DNA of 64,000 nt from Lachancea mirantina (taxonomy: Eukaryota > Ascomycota > Saccharomycetes > Saccharomycetales > Saccharomycetaceae), in NCBI GenBank assembly GCA_900074745.1, contig LT598464.1, positions 124,001 through 188,000 of the forward strand. Direction: 5' to 3'. Positions 18,477-29,112 of this stretch are shown here, one piece after another; position 1 is the stretch's first letter, and every line of letters begins with the position of its first letter. Made by a program: the position numbers and the translations under genes. The notes beneath the pieces were generated by a model that did no database searches, was not told the origin of the DNA, and worked only from the letters and a program-made list of their open reading frames with translations.

Positions 18477-20312
18477 TCAGACCTTCATAGGGTGACACAT
18501 GCGACGAAAGTAGTTCTTCAACCCAGGTGACACCAGATCGCGTTCACGGAGACGGTTTTTACCGAGTTCACGATCGTGACTAGAACATTCTTTTTCGGAG
18601 ATTCCATCATGAGAGTTTTCGTGATGAACCCAACTGTCAAATGAGTTAATTTTACTCTCCAGCTTTTTCCGCACACTATATTCGCGTAATAGAAGAACTA
18701 GTAGAAGGGCGCAGAAAAAGCACAATCCTGCAAAGATTTGAGTATGAATGTAGGGATTAGTTGGGTTCTTTTCTGTAGTTAATGCTTGAGCAACCACTTC
18801 ACAGACAAGAAGGGCTGGCGCTCCAGATCCCATCACATAGCTCCATGCAGGTATGAAATCGCTAGGCTGAACAAAGTCTGCCACTAGGACGGTGCTCATT
18901 ACATTGGCAACACCAATGCAAGCGCCTACGCAGATGGAGAAAAAAAGTAACTGAATGAAAGTATGGCTGGGGAGCCAAAATGCAAACAAAAATATAGTCA
19001 ACGTCACTGTTAGGATAACAGTAACATTCATCCTGCCGAATCGATCTCCCAAGAGACCCATGGCTGGCCGCCCAAGAGTCTGGGCGGCATTGAGGGCTGT
19101 AGTCAATATAGATGCTTGATGGGGGCTCAAACCTCTGGCGACTGCGTACGGGGATAACGTGAACACCATCAAATTGTACCCAAACAAAGAAAGCGTAAAC
19201 CATGCAGCGACGAGATTTACGCTGTACATTTTTGCCACCCGAGCTGAAATAGTCAATTGAAACTGCTGCTTTATGACCAACCATGATTTGGATCCTGTCG
19301 GTTTCAACGGAATGCGTTGTTTAACCAAGATGGCAGAAACAAGGCATGTGATAGCGCAAGCGATCGCCATCATTCGCAATGGCCAATTCTGATGACCGGT
19401 TTCCTGTATCAGCTTGTTAACAGCCAACGTATACGTGACGCCGCCGGCACCTGTTCCCATGAACGAGATGCCTATACATGCCGATCTTTTTTTCAAAAAC
19501 CACCCCGGGAGAACTGTTGTGGCAGGTGCGAAGCTTAAAGAGATTCCGATGCCTACTAAAACTCCCTGCGTTAGATAGAGTTGCCACAATTTTGTGGCGA
19601 AGGATGCTAACATGAATCCCGCGAACAAAAAAATGATCCCAATGTACATCGGAATTTTAAGCCCCCAAAGTCGCATCAATAACGTGGAGATCGGGGCGAG
19701 ACCTTGTCCCAGCGCCACTGTAAGGCCAGCTATAATGGCATAATCGTATTTCGAAGCTCCGGGAAAAACGCCGTTATTCAAATAGTAGGCCAGGTAGACA
19801 CCAAATGCCGAGTTTGAACCCCATGTACTGAACATAATTAACGTAACGCATATGCAACAGACCCAACCGTATCCACCATCAGGCGGGAGATCTAGGTGGC
19901 CTGTGGACCGATTTGTGAACACTTTGGACACGATCTGTCCTCCATCTTCATATTGCTGACCTTCATCTTCGGCGTTAATGGCAGGTTGGCCCGTTTTGGC
20001 ACCATCGATATTACTTTCCAGTCGCATCGCGTCTTCGACGTCAAATCTTTCAGTCAATATTCTGTTCAGCGAATGGGAGTCGATACTTGCATTATTATTG
20101 GCTTCATCATCATCATCATCAATATCACCTTGAGCTCTGCTTGTACTTCGCTGCGACCTGCCTGTCTCTGATGGTCGCCTGAAGTTGTAACGGGACAGTC
20201 GACTACGATGCCCATTCAGCACAGGCATTTCATTAATTGATTTTGGAACTCCGCCACCATCATGTAATGTGCTTCGAATAGAGGACGCTTGAGAGCTTTC
20301 TTCGCTACTCAT
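18477..20312 (-). CDS. ESBP6: Esbp6/Mch-type monocarboxylate transporter homologue (MFS)
   Basis: The 611-residue protein belongs to the monocarboxylate-porter branch of the major facilitator superfamily. The signature PPDGGYGWVCCICV at about residues 141-154 starts the first of roughly twelve membrane helices. The Mch signature-like loop GLLGDRFGRMNV lies between the sixth-to-ninth helices. The first 140 residues are cytosolic, acidic and Ser-rich with a run of Asp (DIDDDDDEAN). Position between SPC98 (YNL126W) and NAF1 (YNL124W) identifies it as the ESBP6 (MCH3, YNL125C) orthologue, 673 aa in S. cerevisiae. The yeast Mch proteins are not known to move monocarboxylates, so the substrate is left open. 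NAF1 diverges from it. Confidence 0.92.
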   Translation of the reverse strand: MSSEESSQASSIRSTLHDGGGVPKSINEMPVLNGHRSRLSRYNFRRPSETGRSQRSTSRAQGDIDDDDDEANNNASIDSHSLNRILTERFDVEDAMRLESNIDGAKTGQPAINAEDEGQQYEDGGQIVSKVFTNRSTGHLDLPPDGGYGWVCCICVTLIMFSTWGSNSAFGVYLAYYLNNGVFPGASKYDYAIIAGLTVALGQGLAPISTLLMRLWGLKIPMYIGIIFLFAGFMLASFATKLWQLYLTQGVLVGIGISLSFAPATTVLPGWFLKKRSACIGISFMGTGAGGVTYTLAVNKLIQETGHQNWPLRMMAIACAITCLVSAILVKQRIPLKPTGSKSWLVIKQQFQLTISARVAKMYSVNLVAAWFTLSLFGYNLMVFTLSPYAVARGLSPHQASILTTALNAAQTLGRPAMGLLGDRFGRMNVTVILTVTLTIFLFAFWLPSHTFIQLLFFSICVGACIGVANVMSTVLVADFVQPSDFIPAWSYVMGSGAPALLVCEVVAQALTTEKNPTNPYIHTQIFAGLCFFCALLLVLLLREYSVRKKLESKINSFDSWVHHENSHDGISEKECSSHDRELGKNRLRERDLVSPGLKNYFRRMCHPMKV

Positions 20313-21044
20313 CTCCTCCAGCAGCTAGTCGTTACTCTTGCAGCATCTAATGACCTGACTTTCAGCTCTCTATTTCTTATAGATCTTCGTCTACGTGCTA
20401 TAACAAAATCTAAGCTCTCGTCGTGAGTCAGCTCTCAGCTCTGCAGTCGCTGGTTACCTTATCACTGCTTGCTAAGTCCCTGTGTGGCGGTTGTGTGTTC
20501 CCGAGGCTAGCGAGTTTGTCGGTCCGGTCTTTCCTTATTCGTACGTTGCTGCATAGATAGAGATGCTATGCTGGAGATTTCTTGACGAAATTGACGTTCA
20601 AAGCGAGCAAGCGATTTTGACAAGGCTAATTATCGATAAACGGCAGGCAGGATTATGTGTTAAACAGACCCTCATCAAGTAAATTGTTTTCGGATAATTT
20701 TTTTAAGGTTTGATTTTTCCGCTACTTGTTTTTCCGAATTTTTTTTTTTATAATTTTTTGACACATTTTCGGACTTTCCTAAAGGGATATATTTCGGAAA
20801 AGAAACTCGTAGGACCTTACAACAGTTTGTACCCGTATTCGTAAAGCGGGTGTTTGTCAAAGAGGAAATGTAATGTCATCAAAATGTTTTGTTAGAAGTT
20901 TCTTTTTTTGTCTTTGGCGTACATAGTGATTGGTATTTCAAAATCAGAGACTTCGAAAGCGATGAGCTGACAAGAACAGGACGAACGGCATTGAATCTTA
21001 AACACATTGACTATAGGAAGTGATTTTTAGCTTAGCAGAATACA
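20313..21044. other. Divergent promoter region ESBP6 / NAF1
   Basis: 732 bases with no supported gene. An AT-rich stretch with long T runs lies at 20680-20790. A perfect PAC motif sits near the NAF1 start (20959-20970). Short open frames here look random. Confidence 0.6.
20959..20970 (+). promoter_or_regulatory. PAC motif upstream of NAF1
   Basis: GCGATGAGCTGA, a full PAC core (GCGATGAG), 75 bp before the NAF1 ATG. PAC is the Dot6/Tod6 site of ribosome-biogenesis promoters, in line with NAF1's role. Confidence 0.7.
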
Positions 21045-22556
21045 ATGACCGAGACTTTCGAAAAAGCTCTCAAAAATTCAAAAGATACGGCTCCTGTTAG
21101 TCTCCAAAACGACGTTGATTTGGCAGATATCGAAAATCTATCGAGCGATGAGGGCGAGGTGTTACCGTCGAAAGCTTCGAATGAAAAGGCTGATGAAGAA
21201 AGAGCTGATGTGAGGTCTGAGAGCAATTCTTCGCTTGCAAAGCCCGACGAAGACGCAGGTGTTTCGAAAGACCCTGTCGCAGATACGCTTTCCGACAAGG
21301 ATCCCAGTAGCGATGAGAGTAGTGAAAGCGAATCAGACGATGACGAGTCTGTGTCTTTGGGTGGTGACGCTGCTGATATTGGTGCTAGCGCCGACGAAGA
21401 CGAAGATGCGACACAAGAACCTATTCGATCCAAAAACGAAAGCGCTGAAGAACCACTGCCTTCTCTTCCTGATGGATTTGAGGTCGGGCCTGAGACACCA
21501 ATTCACGAAATGGGGGTTTTGAGTAAAGCTTTCGATTTTAATCTCATCATCCAGGCTACAACCTCTGCTGAACAGCGGGTTCTAAAAGAAGGCTCAGTTC
21601 TTTGTTTAGAGGATAGAACCTTGTTGGGGCCGCTGTGCGAAGTTTTTGGGCCACTTCAATCTCCGTTCTACAGAGTGTCGTTCCCCAAAGATCAGAAAGA
21701 AGCATTTGATAGACTAAAAGCATTGACAGGGCAAAAAGTCTTTTTCGTGAGGCCCGAAGCGCACTGGCTCGATACCTTCGATTTGAAGCGTACAAAGGGT
21801 ACTGATGCCTCGAATGGCTTCGATGAAGAGCTTCCAGAGGACGAACAAGAATTCTCCGACGATGAAAAGGAAGCAGAGTTCAGAAAAAGAAGAAAATTAG
21901 CGAAGAAGAACGGTGACGGTGAGAAACTAGAGACGATGGCCATTAGTAAGAAGCCTCAAAAGTTAGCTGTTGCTCGAAGTGCAAAGAATTTGCCTGGTTC
22001 TGCCGGAATAGCTTATAGATCCCGCAATGCAAGACAAAGCGAGAAAAAAGACAATCATCAAACTACAGGCGGTTACTCTGCTTCTCAACCACAGGTACCT
22101 CTACAGTCTGTCGCGCAGGCGCCGCCAGCGCAACTGGGTTATGGTTATATGCCAACATACGCTAACCCGTACCCGCAAAATTCGTATCCCACGCCCCAGG
22201 CGAATGTCATCTATCCGCAACAGGCTCAATTCTCAGGATATCCAGGTGCGAGTGGGGCACCGTATTCACCTCAATATGCTGCAAATTATGCCAATCAAGC
22301 ACAATTATATAATGCGAACTATGGCCAGCAGCATTCCCAATATCCACCTTACGGGCATTTCGCATTCAACCCTTCAACATACAATCCAGTTTCTCAGCAG
22401 CCGCTCTACCAAAACCAAAACGCCGCACAAGTTGCAGAGCTTCAGCGCATTCTAATGCAGCAACAACAACAACAACAACAGCAATATCCACAGCAGCATC
22501 CACAACAGCGTCAGCAGCAGCATCCACAGCAGCATCAACAGCATCAGCCTCAGTAA
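21045..22556 (+). CDS. NAF1: Naf1, H/ACA snoRNP assembly factor
   Basis: The 503-residue protein binds Cbf5 and nascent H/ACA RNAs during snoRNP assembly and is later replaced by Gar1. An acidic, Ser-rich N-terminal 140 residues precedes the Gar1/Naf1 core (about 165-245), with LPDGFEVGPETPIHEMGVLS, VLCLEDRTLLGPLCEVFGPL and PFYRVSFP, the small beta barrel. A basic Lys/Arg stretch follows (FRKRRKLAKKNGDGEK). The last 170 residues are Pro/Gln/Tyr-rich and end in a glutamine tract. S. cerevisiae Naf1 (YNL124W) is 492 aa with the same layout. It converges with MSH1, 72 bp apart. Confidence 0.94.
   Translation: MTETFEKALKNSKDTAPVSLQNDVDLADIENLSSDEGEVLPSKASNEKADEERADVRSESNSSLAKPDEDAGVSKDPVADTLSDKDPSSDESSESESDDDESVSLGGDAADIGASADEDEDATQEPIRSKNESAEEPLPSLPDGFEVGPETPIHEMGVLSKAFDFNLIIQATTSAEQRVLKEGSVLCLEDRTLLGPLCEVFGPLQSPFYRVSFPKDQKEAFDRLKALTGQKVFFVRPEAHWLDTFDLKRTKGTDASNGFDEELPEDEQEFSDDEKEAEFRKRRKLAKKNGDGEKLETMAISKKPQKLAVARSAKNLPGSAGIAYRSRNARQSEKKDNHQTTGGYSASQPQVPLQSVAQAPPAQLGYGYMPTYANPYPQNSYPTPQANVIYPQQAQFSGYPGASGAPYSPQYAANYANQAQLYNANYGQQHSQYPPYGHFAFNPSTYNPVSQQPLYQNQNAAQVAELQRILMQQQQQQQQQYPQQHPQQRQQQHPQQHQQHQPQ
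22458..22484 (+). repeat. CAA/CAG repeat coding nine glutamines in NAF1
   Basis: Nine near-identical triplets, followed by imperfect CAGCAGCAT units up to 22553. The tract is likely to vary in length between strains. Confidence 0.85.
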
Positions 22557-22628
22557 GACCAACTTTTTCAAATAAAGCACATAAATAACACAACGACACT
22601 CTTGTAACAAATACTTTTTACGTTTTAT

Positions 22629-25499
22629 TTAGGCTAAAATTCTAGTAGCAACCTCAAGGGCATCTCGTGGGAATCCCGCCACTTTCGCAATTTTCAACGC
22701 ATCTGATGAAGTACAGACTCCGGGCTTGAGCTGGTGATCATAATGAAAAATATTATTCCCGCTCTCCACAATCTCAGTTTTAAGGCAGCTTATCTTTTCT
22801 CTAATGCCTTCTCCCTCGGAACCTTGCATGATGTTTATTATTTCGCTACCGAAATGTGTAGCGAAGAGAGAACGACAACGATTAGATTCCATTAAATATT
22901 TGAGTGTTGCAAATGCAATGCTAACTCCTTCTTTGCCGCTTGTGCCGCGTCCCACTTCGTCCAATATTGCAAGAGACTTTTCTGTCGCACCTCTCAGGAT
23001 ATAACTCGTTTCCACCATCTCGACCATAAACGTGCTCATTTCGTTATACAGATCGTCGGCTGATCCCACCCGACTGAAAATCTTGTCAACTAATCCAACA
23101 TGAGCCTTTTTGCATGGAACAAAGCATCCGATCTGAGCCAAAATTACTATGATAGCGTTTTGCCTCAAAAATGTGGATTTCCCACCCATATTTGGGCCTG
23201 TTACCATCCATAGATCTCCTGATGATAGACGGCAATCATTTTCAGTAAATCGACTCAGTGATTTAGCACCAAGGGCTTCTTCGACGACAAGATGTCTTCC
23301 GCCAACAACATGTAAGGTACTGGTACCACTCACCTCCGGGCGCACAAGATTTTTTTCCTTGGCAAGTTTCGAGAAAGATGTTAACACGTCCAGATAATCC
23401 AGCGCTTGAGCCACTGATCGAATTTCGGCGCTCTTTTTTATGAAGTTAGACTTTAAGGCCTCTAAAACTCTTGATTCTTCTTCTTTTATCTTCGAATTCG
23501 TGTATTCGAGCTTTTGACCGATAGATGTCCAGCTTTCATGGCTCAGCCAACAGGTTTGAGATGATTTTTGAATGATATGAAAGTTGTAACCGCGAAATGA
23601 AAGTTCATTTTTGACACCTTCAATCAATTTCCTTAAGTTGGTGGGAGTTCCAGATACATAAATCGCAAACTCATTAGTCTGCTTCAATTTGAGCTCAGCA
23701 TTTCGAATTTGATACTTATCAACAAGAAACAGCGTATAGTCGCTTAGTAATTCCTTTCGCTCATCGCACAGAACTTGATATTGATGGTGCAATCGCGCTA
23801 GCAGTTCACTAGAATTATGCCTGACGACCCACGGAACGTAGTTTACCCCTAAGTCTGCTTTATCTGTCACTTCATCAGTCGAGCTTTCTGATTCCTGGCC
23901 GCTACTAAAGTAAAATTCTGCCAGCTTTTCTTCGTCTAGTGAAGAAAGCACATCGGAGACTAAAGATTCATCGAAACTTAGCATTTCGATCAAGTTCGAA
24001 AATATGCTGCCTCTCTTTGAGTACCCACCCATCGCTATCAGTAATTCTTTAATCTCTTGAGATTTTTGAAGAGAATGTGACAGTTGTACTAGTTCCATGG
24101 CATCACCTTTCCCAAACGAAAACTTCTGCAAAATTTTTGGCATATCAAATGTTTGTTTCAAGATATCAATCAAGGAACTTGAGATCTCTGAACGTTTTTT
24201 AAAAAGTGACACTAGGTCGTGTCTTAGCTTGATTTCAGCAAGATCCATGGTGGGACCCGCCAACCATTGCGTCAGCAATCTAGTACCCGAGGGTGTGACA
24301 GTACGTCGTATTACCGACAGTAAAGAACCCTTCTTAGAGTTGGTTCTTACCGTGAAATGTAGCTCTAAGGCAGAAGACGTTCGGGAATCTATTTGCATTA
24401 CGCTGTTTGTCGATTGCCTCTTGGGAATTTGAAGATTAATTGCAGTATCCGGCATGTGATCTTCCAAATACGCCAAAATGCGCTTGAGAGCTCCTCTCTC
24501 TTTCTGTGTGAAGTCCTGGAAGATAATATCGGCGTTTTGCTGGGAGTATGAAGCAAAGGAGGCATTGAAAAGACCGGAAAATGACTCTAGAGTTCTGTAA
24601 TGGGAAGGCAGTTTCTGGTATTTCAAAAAGTATTTTTTAAAAGAAACAAGCTCTGGGTACCAATCACCGGACTCAATGCTGAATTCCATGATGCTTTCAT
24701 CTAGAAGAATTTCTTGGGGCTCTACCCGCGTGATTGCTGATACGAGATCTTTCAGGTGTACTTGTTGAGCAAAAATCTCACCTGTAGAAACGTCACACCA
24801 ACATAAACCCACCTTGAGATTGATGTCAGCTAAATTCCTCATACAGTTTTCAGGGAAGTCAATACTCAAAAGGTACGTGTTTTCCTCAAGATTCTCAAAA
24901 GCTTCATCGATGAAAGTTCCCGGTGTTACAATTCGTGTAACTCTCCTAGAAAACCGCTGAGTTTCATTGTTCGCTACTAAATCTTTCTTGAATTGATCTG
25001 CAACTGCCACACTATAGCCGTGATCTCTGACTAAAACTCTTAAATGCCGTCCGAGCTGGTGAACGGGGAAACCCGCAAACGACACTCTGCCCAGCGCGTA
25101 ATCTCGACTAGTTAAGGTCAGATTTAGCTTCGGAGCGTATTTTTCGGCATGTTCGAAATATAATTCGTAAAATGATCCCATTTGTGTGAGAACAACATGG
25201 CCCTCATACTTATCCATAATTTCTCGTACATATCGAAGCGACGGTGGCAGAGCTTTTTCTCTCCGTTTCTGCGAACCAACCAGGCCTTGATCAGGTGCTA
25301 TTTCCGCAGCAATTGGAACTTTGGTACTTATGCGCTCATTTTTAACTGCGGTTTGCTGAATCTCTTCCCACTTTATTGTAAGCTTTTCTACTTGAGGATG
25401 TCGAACTACTGCTTGTTTCAATCTTGCTATGCCTTTAATGGAGAACGCTCTTGAATGTAGTGCTATCAAATGGTTTGCTCGACCACATCTCACCAACAT
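22629..25499 (-). CDS. MSH1: Msh1, mitochondrial MutS homologue
   Basis: The 956-residue protein (959 in S. cerevisiae) recognises mismatches in mitochondrial DNA. The first 20 residues (MLVRCGRANHLIALHSRAFS) are basic without acidic residues, fitting a mitochondrial presequence. The mismatch-recognition loop with Phe-x-Glu is QMGSFYELYFEHAEKY near residue 106. The ATPase has Walker A TGPNMGGKST at about 765 and the Walker B/D-loop DEVGRGTSGKEG. A helical C-terminal end follows (SSDALKIAKVAGFPRDALEVA). Its partner in gene order, SET1 (YHR119W), lies 267 bp upstream on the same strand; in S. cerevisiae MSH1 is YHR120W. Confidence 0.96.
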   Translation of the reverse strand: MLVRCGRANHLIALHSRAFSIKGIARLKQAVVRHPQVEKLTIKWEEIQQTAVKNERISTKVPIAAEIAPDQGLVGSQKRREKALPPSLRYVREIMDKYEGHVVLTQMGSFYELYFEHAEKYAPKLNLTLTSRDYALGRVSFAGFPVHQLGRHLRVLVRDHGYSVAVADQFKKDLVANNETQRFSRRVTRIVTPGTFIDEAFENLEENTYLLSIDFPENCMRNLADINLKVGLCWCDVSTGEIFAQQVHLKDLVSAITRVEPQEILLDESIMEFSIESGDWYPELVSFKKYFLKYQKLPSHYRTLESFSGLFNASFASYSQQNADIIFQDFTQKERGALKRILAYLEDHMPDTAINLQIPKRQSTNSVMQIDSRTSSALELHFTVRTNSKKGSLLSVIRRTVTPSGTRLLTQWLAGPTMDLAEIKLRHDLVSLFKKRSEISSSLIDILKQTFDMPKILQKFSFGKGDAMELVQLSHSLQKSQEIKELLIAMGGYSKRGSIFSNLIEMLSFDESLVSDVLSSLDEEKLAEFYFSSGQESESSTDEVTDKADLGVNYVPWVVRHNSSELLARLHHQYQVLCDERKELLSDYTLFLVDKYQIRNAELKLKQTNEFAIYVSGTPTNLRKLIEGVKNELSFRGYNFHIIQKSSQTCWLSHESWTSIGQKLEYTNSKIKEEESRVLEALKSNFIKKSAEIRSVAQALDYLDVLTSFSKLAKEKNLVRPEVSGTSTLHVVGGRHLVVEEALGAKSLSRFTENDCRLSSGDLWMVTGPNMGGKSTFLRQNAIIVILAQIGCFVPCKKAHVGLVDKIFSRVGSADDLYNEMSTFMVEMVETSYILRGATEKSLAILDEVGRGTSGKEGVSIAFATLKYLMESNRCRSLFATHFGSEIINIMQGSEGEGIREKISCLKTEIVESGNNIFHYDHQLKPGVCTSSDALKIAKVAGFPRDALEVATRILA

Positions 25500-25765
25500 T
25501 CAATTTCTCTAAAGTGTACCTTAATGATGGGCGAACTGTCTGTACTGTGATTGTCAGAAAAATGATTTCTCTACTTAAAACAAACGAAAAACAAACTAAT
25601 ATTCCGAGAACACCTTTGACGAGACTATTAGCGCTGATCGCAGCTCATTTAAATGCGCTTAATGCTTGACGAACTCTTTAAACCATATGGCGTAGGAAGC
25701 AATCAAATGTAGGGCGCCTTTCGCTAAGGTTCATTCTCTGCCAGCGTATGTAATTCTACAATAGC

Positions 25766-28744
25766 TCAGTTTAGGTAGCCTTTGCAACTTGGAGCACCAC
25801 AGAGACAGCGTAGTCTTTCCTTGTCGTCGGCTTCTCTTTCGAACTTATAATCGTAAGTAAGCTCTTCATTTGCAGCGATATCTCTTAGTGCATAAATTAC
25901 AATTCTTTTCCTTCCTCCAACCCGTATAATTCTTGCAGTACAGCTAGGCTCACAGCAATGATTGATAAACCTAGCAATTCCACCTTTTTTAGTTGCATCG
26001 ATGACTGTTGATTCATCAACTCTGAAGAGATAACTGGATCCTATACCATTTCTCAAATACCTTTCTTCTCTCATCTCTGATACTGGTTGTCTTAGAATTT
26101 CTCCCACATATTCGATAATCATTTCCTTCGCGGCGATCGGTTCTAAGGCATATAATCCCCAGTTGTGTATAGCCGACCGAGCAAAAGTCACTGGCTTTTT
26201 ACGCTTCGTCAATTGATTCAAGGTCAGCAGTTCGGATTCAGATCCAATAATGGCCTTTTGGGCCTCGATATCCTGTTGGAATCTCCTATTCATAGCACGA
26301 TTCACACGCGATGAAGAAATTTCCGGCATATTTTCCGTTTCCGGATTTTCAATTACGGTTTTGCTGACGTCCGTGGTGCTCTCCGTGACGTCGTTGTGAT
26401 GATGAACTGTGTTGAGCGGCTGATGAAGCCTTCTTCTGTGAGGTAAATACAAGGTCTTTTGCTCATCTGGAATTTTTTTGAATCCTTGCGCTGTGAAGCT
26501 AATGCTTTTGCCTACTAATGGTATATCGAGGCAGCTATCACAAATAGCCTTTTGTGCTGTTACGACTTTCTTTTGCCTCAAAGCCATATTTCTCAATTTC
26601 CAAACCAAATATTCTATGTTCGTTACTGCCGAACGAGCTTCTAGCTCATTTTTGTCTTCATTAACAATCTCTGTAAGAAGTTCCATATCTTCCTCGTCTT
26701 CAATTGCTTGTTGGAAATCTAAAAGTGAAAGTAGCGTATGCCCATCAATATCAAAGTATCTTTCGGGGTATACGGGTAATGGTTTATGCGAAATGCGAGG
26801 CTTGAACTTATCTGAAATTCTAGCATATTCTTCGTGTCGCGGTTCGGTTAAGACGAGCTCCTTCGTGTCCGACTCTGGAGTAGTTGCTGCTGAAGTATCA
26901 ATTTTTTGCTTCTTATCGTGATGCTCATCGAAGGTATCATTGAATATAGGACTCTCCTCTCTTTCCACCTCGCTTAATGATTCATCTTCCGACGTGGACT
27001 CGGGTTTTGGAGTGGCCTGCAGGCTGGAGCCATTTTCTTCTTCATTTAGCATATGCGCAGTTGGCTTAGAAAGACCAGAATCTTTTTCAGATCCATCTTC
27101 GTTGTCTCGTGAGGACAGCTTAGACGAGATGGACCCCAATTTCGTAAGTCTGGGCTTTCTGTTGCCCTTCAAACGTGCTCCGTATAAGTTAAAGATGTCA
27201 AATTTGTTCATATTTGTCTCTTTTTTTGATTTCATCTCATCAGCGGCCGCTTTGGCAGACTTACGCTTCTCTTTTTGCTCATTCTCCCGTCTCGCTAGGA
27301 CGTCAGGGAAATTATGCGGATTTAGCGTATCAAAAACACCAGGTCCAATCAGACGTCTTCGAATGTCACGTTCTACTGCAACCTTCAACTCTTCTAAAAT
27401 CATTGCAGTTGCAGTTTGAATGAGTTCATCCTGCGACTCATAAACTTTTCTTGACTTCACCTTGTTTTCTCGCCTGGCTTGCGGTTTTGGAGGAATTATG
27501 AGCTGAAATCGTATTTTGACCGGCTTTCTTCTCCGCTTAGATATAAATGACAGTCGATCATGTTCCATAACTTGACAAGCGTTCGCATCGGCTTTATCAT
27601 TGAAAACAATATATATCCCGGAGGGATGCGCCAACACTCGAGAAAATTTGTATTTTGCGAGCTTAATTTTGAGATCTTCTGAGGTTACTCCATGAATAGA
27701 AATGAATTTCTTGGAAACGCAAAGGCAAGGTCTTCCGTTAACAGCCATTTCTAAATCTCTTGGAACCCTTTTGTCAGGAGCCGTTGCGGGCGCGGCAGCT
27801 TGCTTCTGCTTTTCAAGCTCGACTAAAACCTTTTCGGCTTGCTTTGCATTTTTTTTAATTATTCGGTCTTTGGCTTGTTTAAGGCAGTCACCTTTGTTCA
27901 AAGCCACGGCGAACTTAAAGCCTGCAACGAAATAGTTGCGCTCTTCATGGGCTTTTGCAGCTTTGTATGCAGATCTTGAGGGCGCGTCCAGATTTCCATG
28001 GGGCCCTGTAAACCTGATTAGGTATACATATAAAGGAAGAGCGCTGTTGGGGTCGTTGAAGCTCTCAAAATGAGAAATTTCGCCAAAAGTGGTGAAATAG
28101 TTTTTGATGATGACATCTTGCAATGCAGCTGTTGGCTCGCACATTACAGGGTACACGACAATTTCGTTCGGGGCAGGGGGGCCCACCGAGTTTTTGTCAT
28201 AAGCAATCCTCGCTAACGGTGCAAATCCGCGCCTCAATTTTCGATGACTTGCAGTAAAATTAACGCCTCCCGTAGATCTAGGATCGGCAGCGCGTTGTTC
28301 CGGATGCCTTTGTTTCATGACTGGACGCCGCTTTCCGCCTACGTCTTCTTGCATTATGACATACCCTGTTGCAGGAAGTTTATCTGATGCCCAGGAATGC
28401 ATTTCCTCTTTGTGCAGTAATCTCTTCGCAACTGGATCAAAATAGTGGTATTTTTCTCGAAATGATTCCACATTGTAGCGAAGTCGAGGCAGCGGCCTCT
28501 GAAGCGATTCAGGCCGATAATTCCCGCGAGACTTCTCTTTGTAATCCGGTAAAGAGCCATATTTATCATGATATGTGTTGGTCATATTGTGTTCGTATCT
28601 GCTTGTAGCTGCTCCAGAGTTCAATGACCGGTTATAGCGTCGATTGTCTCCATAGTAGTCTCCGTGGTAGTCGCTTTTTGAAAAGCCATAACCTCTAGAT
28701 CGTTTCTGCGACGAAATATATGGTCTTCTACCGTACCCGGACAT
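25766..28744 (-). CDS. SET1: Set1, COMPASS histone H3-K4 methyltransferase
   Basis: The 992-residue protein methylates H3 Lys4 as the catalytic subunit of COMPASS. A glycine/arginine/tyrosine-rich start ([15 protein letters not shown]) leads to an RRM-like region (about 190-330, with [10 protein letters not shown] and [27 protein letters not shown]) and a second RNA-binding-like fold. An acidic linker follows. The n-SET region includes [20 protein letters not shown]. The SET domain starts at [20 protein letters not shown] (about 854) and includes [13 protein letters not shown] and ELTYDYKFE; the post-[16 protein letters not shown] ends the protein. The frame could start one codon earlier only at TTG, so ATG 28744 is used. 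S. cerevisiae Set1 is 1080 aa; the shorter length lies in the linkers. Confidence 0.97.
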   Translation of the reverse strand: MSGYGRRPYISSQKRSRGYGFSKSDYHGDYYGDNRRYNRSLNSGAATSRYEHNMTNTYHDKYGSLPDYKEKSRGNYRPESLQRPLPRLRYNVESFREKYHYFDPVAKRLLHKEEMHSWASDKLPATGYVIMQEDVGGKRRPVMKQRHPEQRAADPRSTGGVNFTASHRKLRRGFAPLARIAYDKNSVGPPAPNEIVVYPVMCEPTAALQDVIIKNYFTTFGEISHFESFNDPNSALPLYVYLIRFTGPHGNLDAPSRSAYKAAKAHEERNYFVAGFKFAVALNKGDCLKQAKDRIIKKNAKQAEKVLVELEKQKQAAAPATAPDKRVPRDLEMAVNGRPCLCVSKKFISIHGVTSEDLKIKLAKYKFSRVLAHPSGIYIVFNDKADANACQVMEHDRLSFISKRRRKPVKIRFQLIIPPKPQARRENKVKSRKVYESQDELIQTATAMILEELKVAVERDIRRRLIGPGVFDTLNPHNFPDVLARRENEQKEKRKSAKAAADEMKSKKETNMNKFDIFNLYGARLKGNRKPRLTKLGSISSKLSSRDNEDGSEKDSGLSKPTAHMLNEEENGSSLQATPKPESTSEDESLSEVEREESPIFNDTFDEHHDKKQKIDTSAATTPESDTKELVLTEPRHEEYARISDKFKPRISHKPLPVYPERYFDIDGHTLLSLLDFQQAIEDEEDMELLTEIVNEDKNELEARSAVTNIEYLVWKLRNMALRQKKVVTAQKAICDSCLDIPLVGKSISFTAQGFKKIPDEQKTLYLPHRRRLHQPLNTVHHHNDVTESTTDVSKTVIENPETENMPEISSSRVNRAMNRRFQQDIEAQKAIIGSESELLTLNQLTKRKKPVTFARSAIHNWGLYALEPIAAKEMIIEYVGEILRQPVSEMREERYLRNGIGSSYLFRVDESTVIDATKKGGIARFINHCCEPSCTARIIRVGGRKRIVIYALRDIAANEELTYDYKFEREADDKERLRCLCGAPSCKGYLN

Positions 28745-29112
28745 CAAATACGATTGAAACCACTTCGTTATTCAATTTTTCAGGTGTCCGTAAATCTCAA
28801 ATCAAGTCTTGAGAGTAACGTAAACTGTAATTTCACTACCTTAAAGAGACCACGTTCAAAGCTGAAAAGCGTCTCAAATAATCGCTAATTTGATCAAATG
28901 ATATGTGAGCCTGAATCAAAGAAGAAGTGCTGGTAGCAAATTACGAAGCGGAGGTTAATGTCTTTGACTTGAATGTCGTGAACTGGGTTAATTTAATTTT
29001 GTCAAGTGTGATGAAATTTACAATTGAAGACATCGCGATCCATAGTTACCGCGAGAACAGAGAATTTAGCTAGTTTGGCTCGCCGGACACCTTACGTTTA
29101 GCCTTGTATCTC
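28745..29112. other. Divergent promoter region SET1 / ORC6
   Basis: 368 bases between divergent genes. I found no MCB (ACGCGT), TATA box or other site I would defend. Confidence 0.5.
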
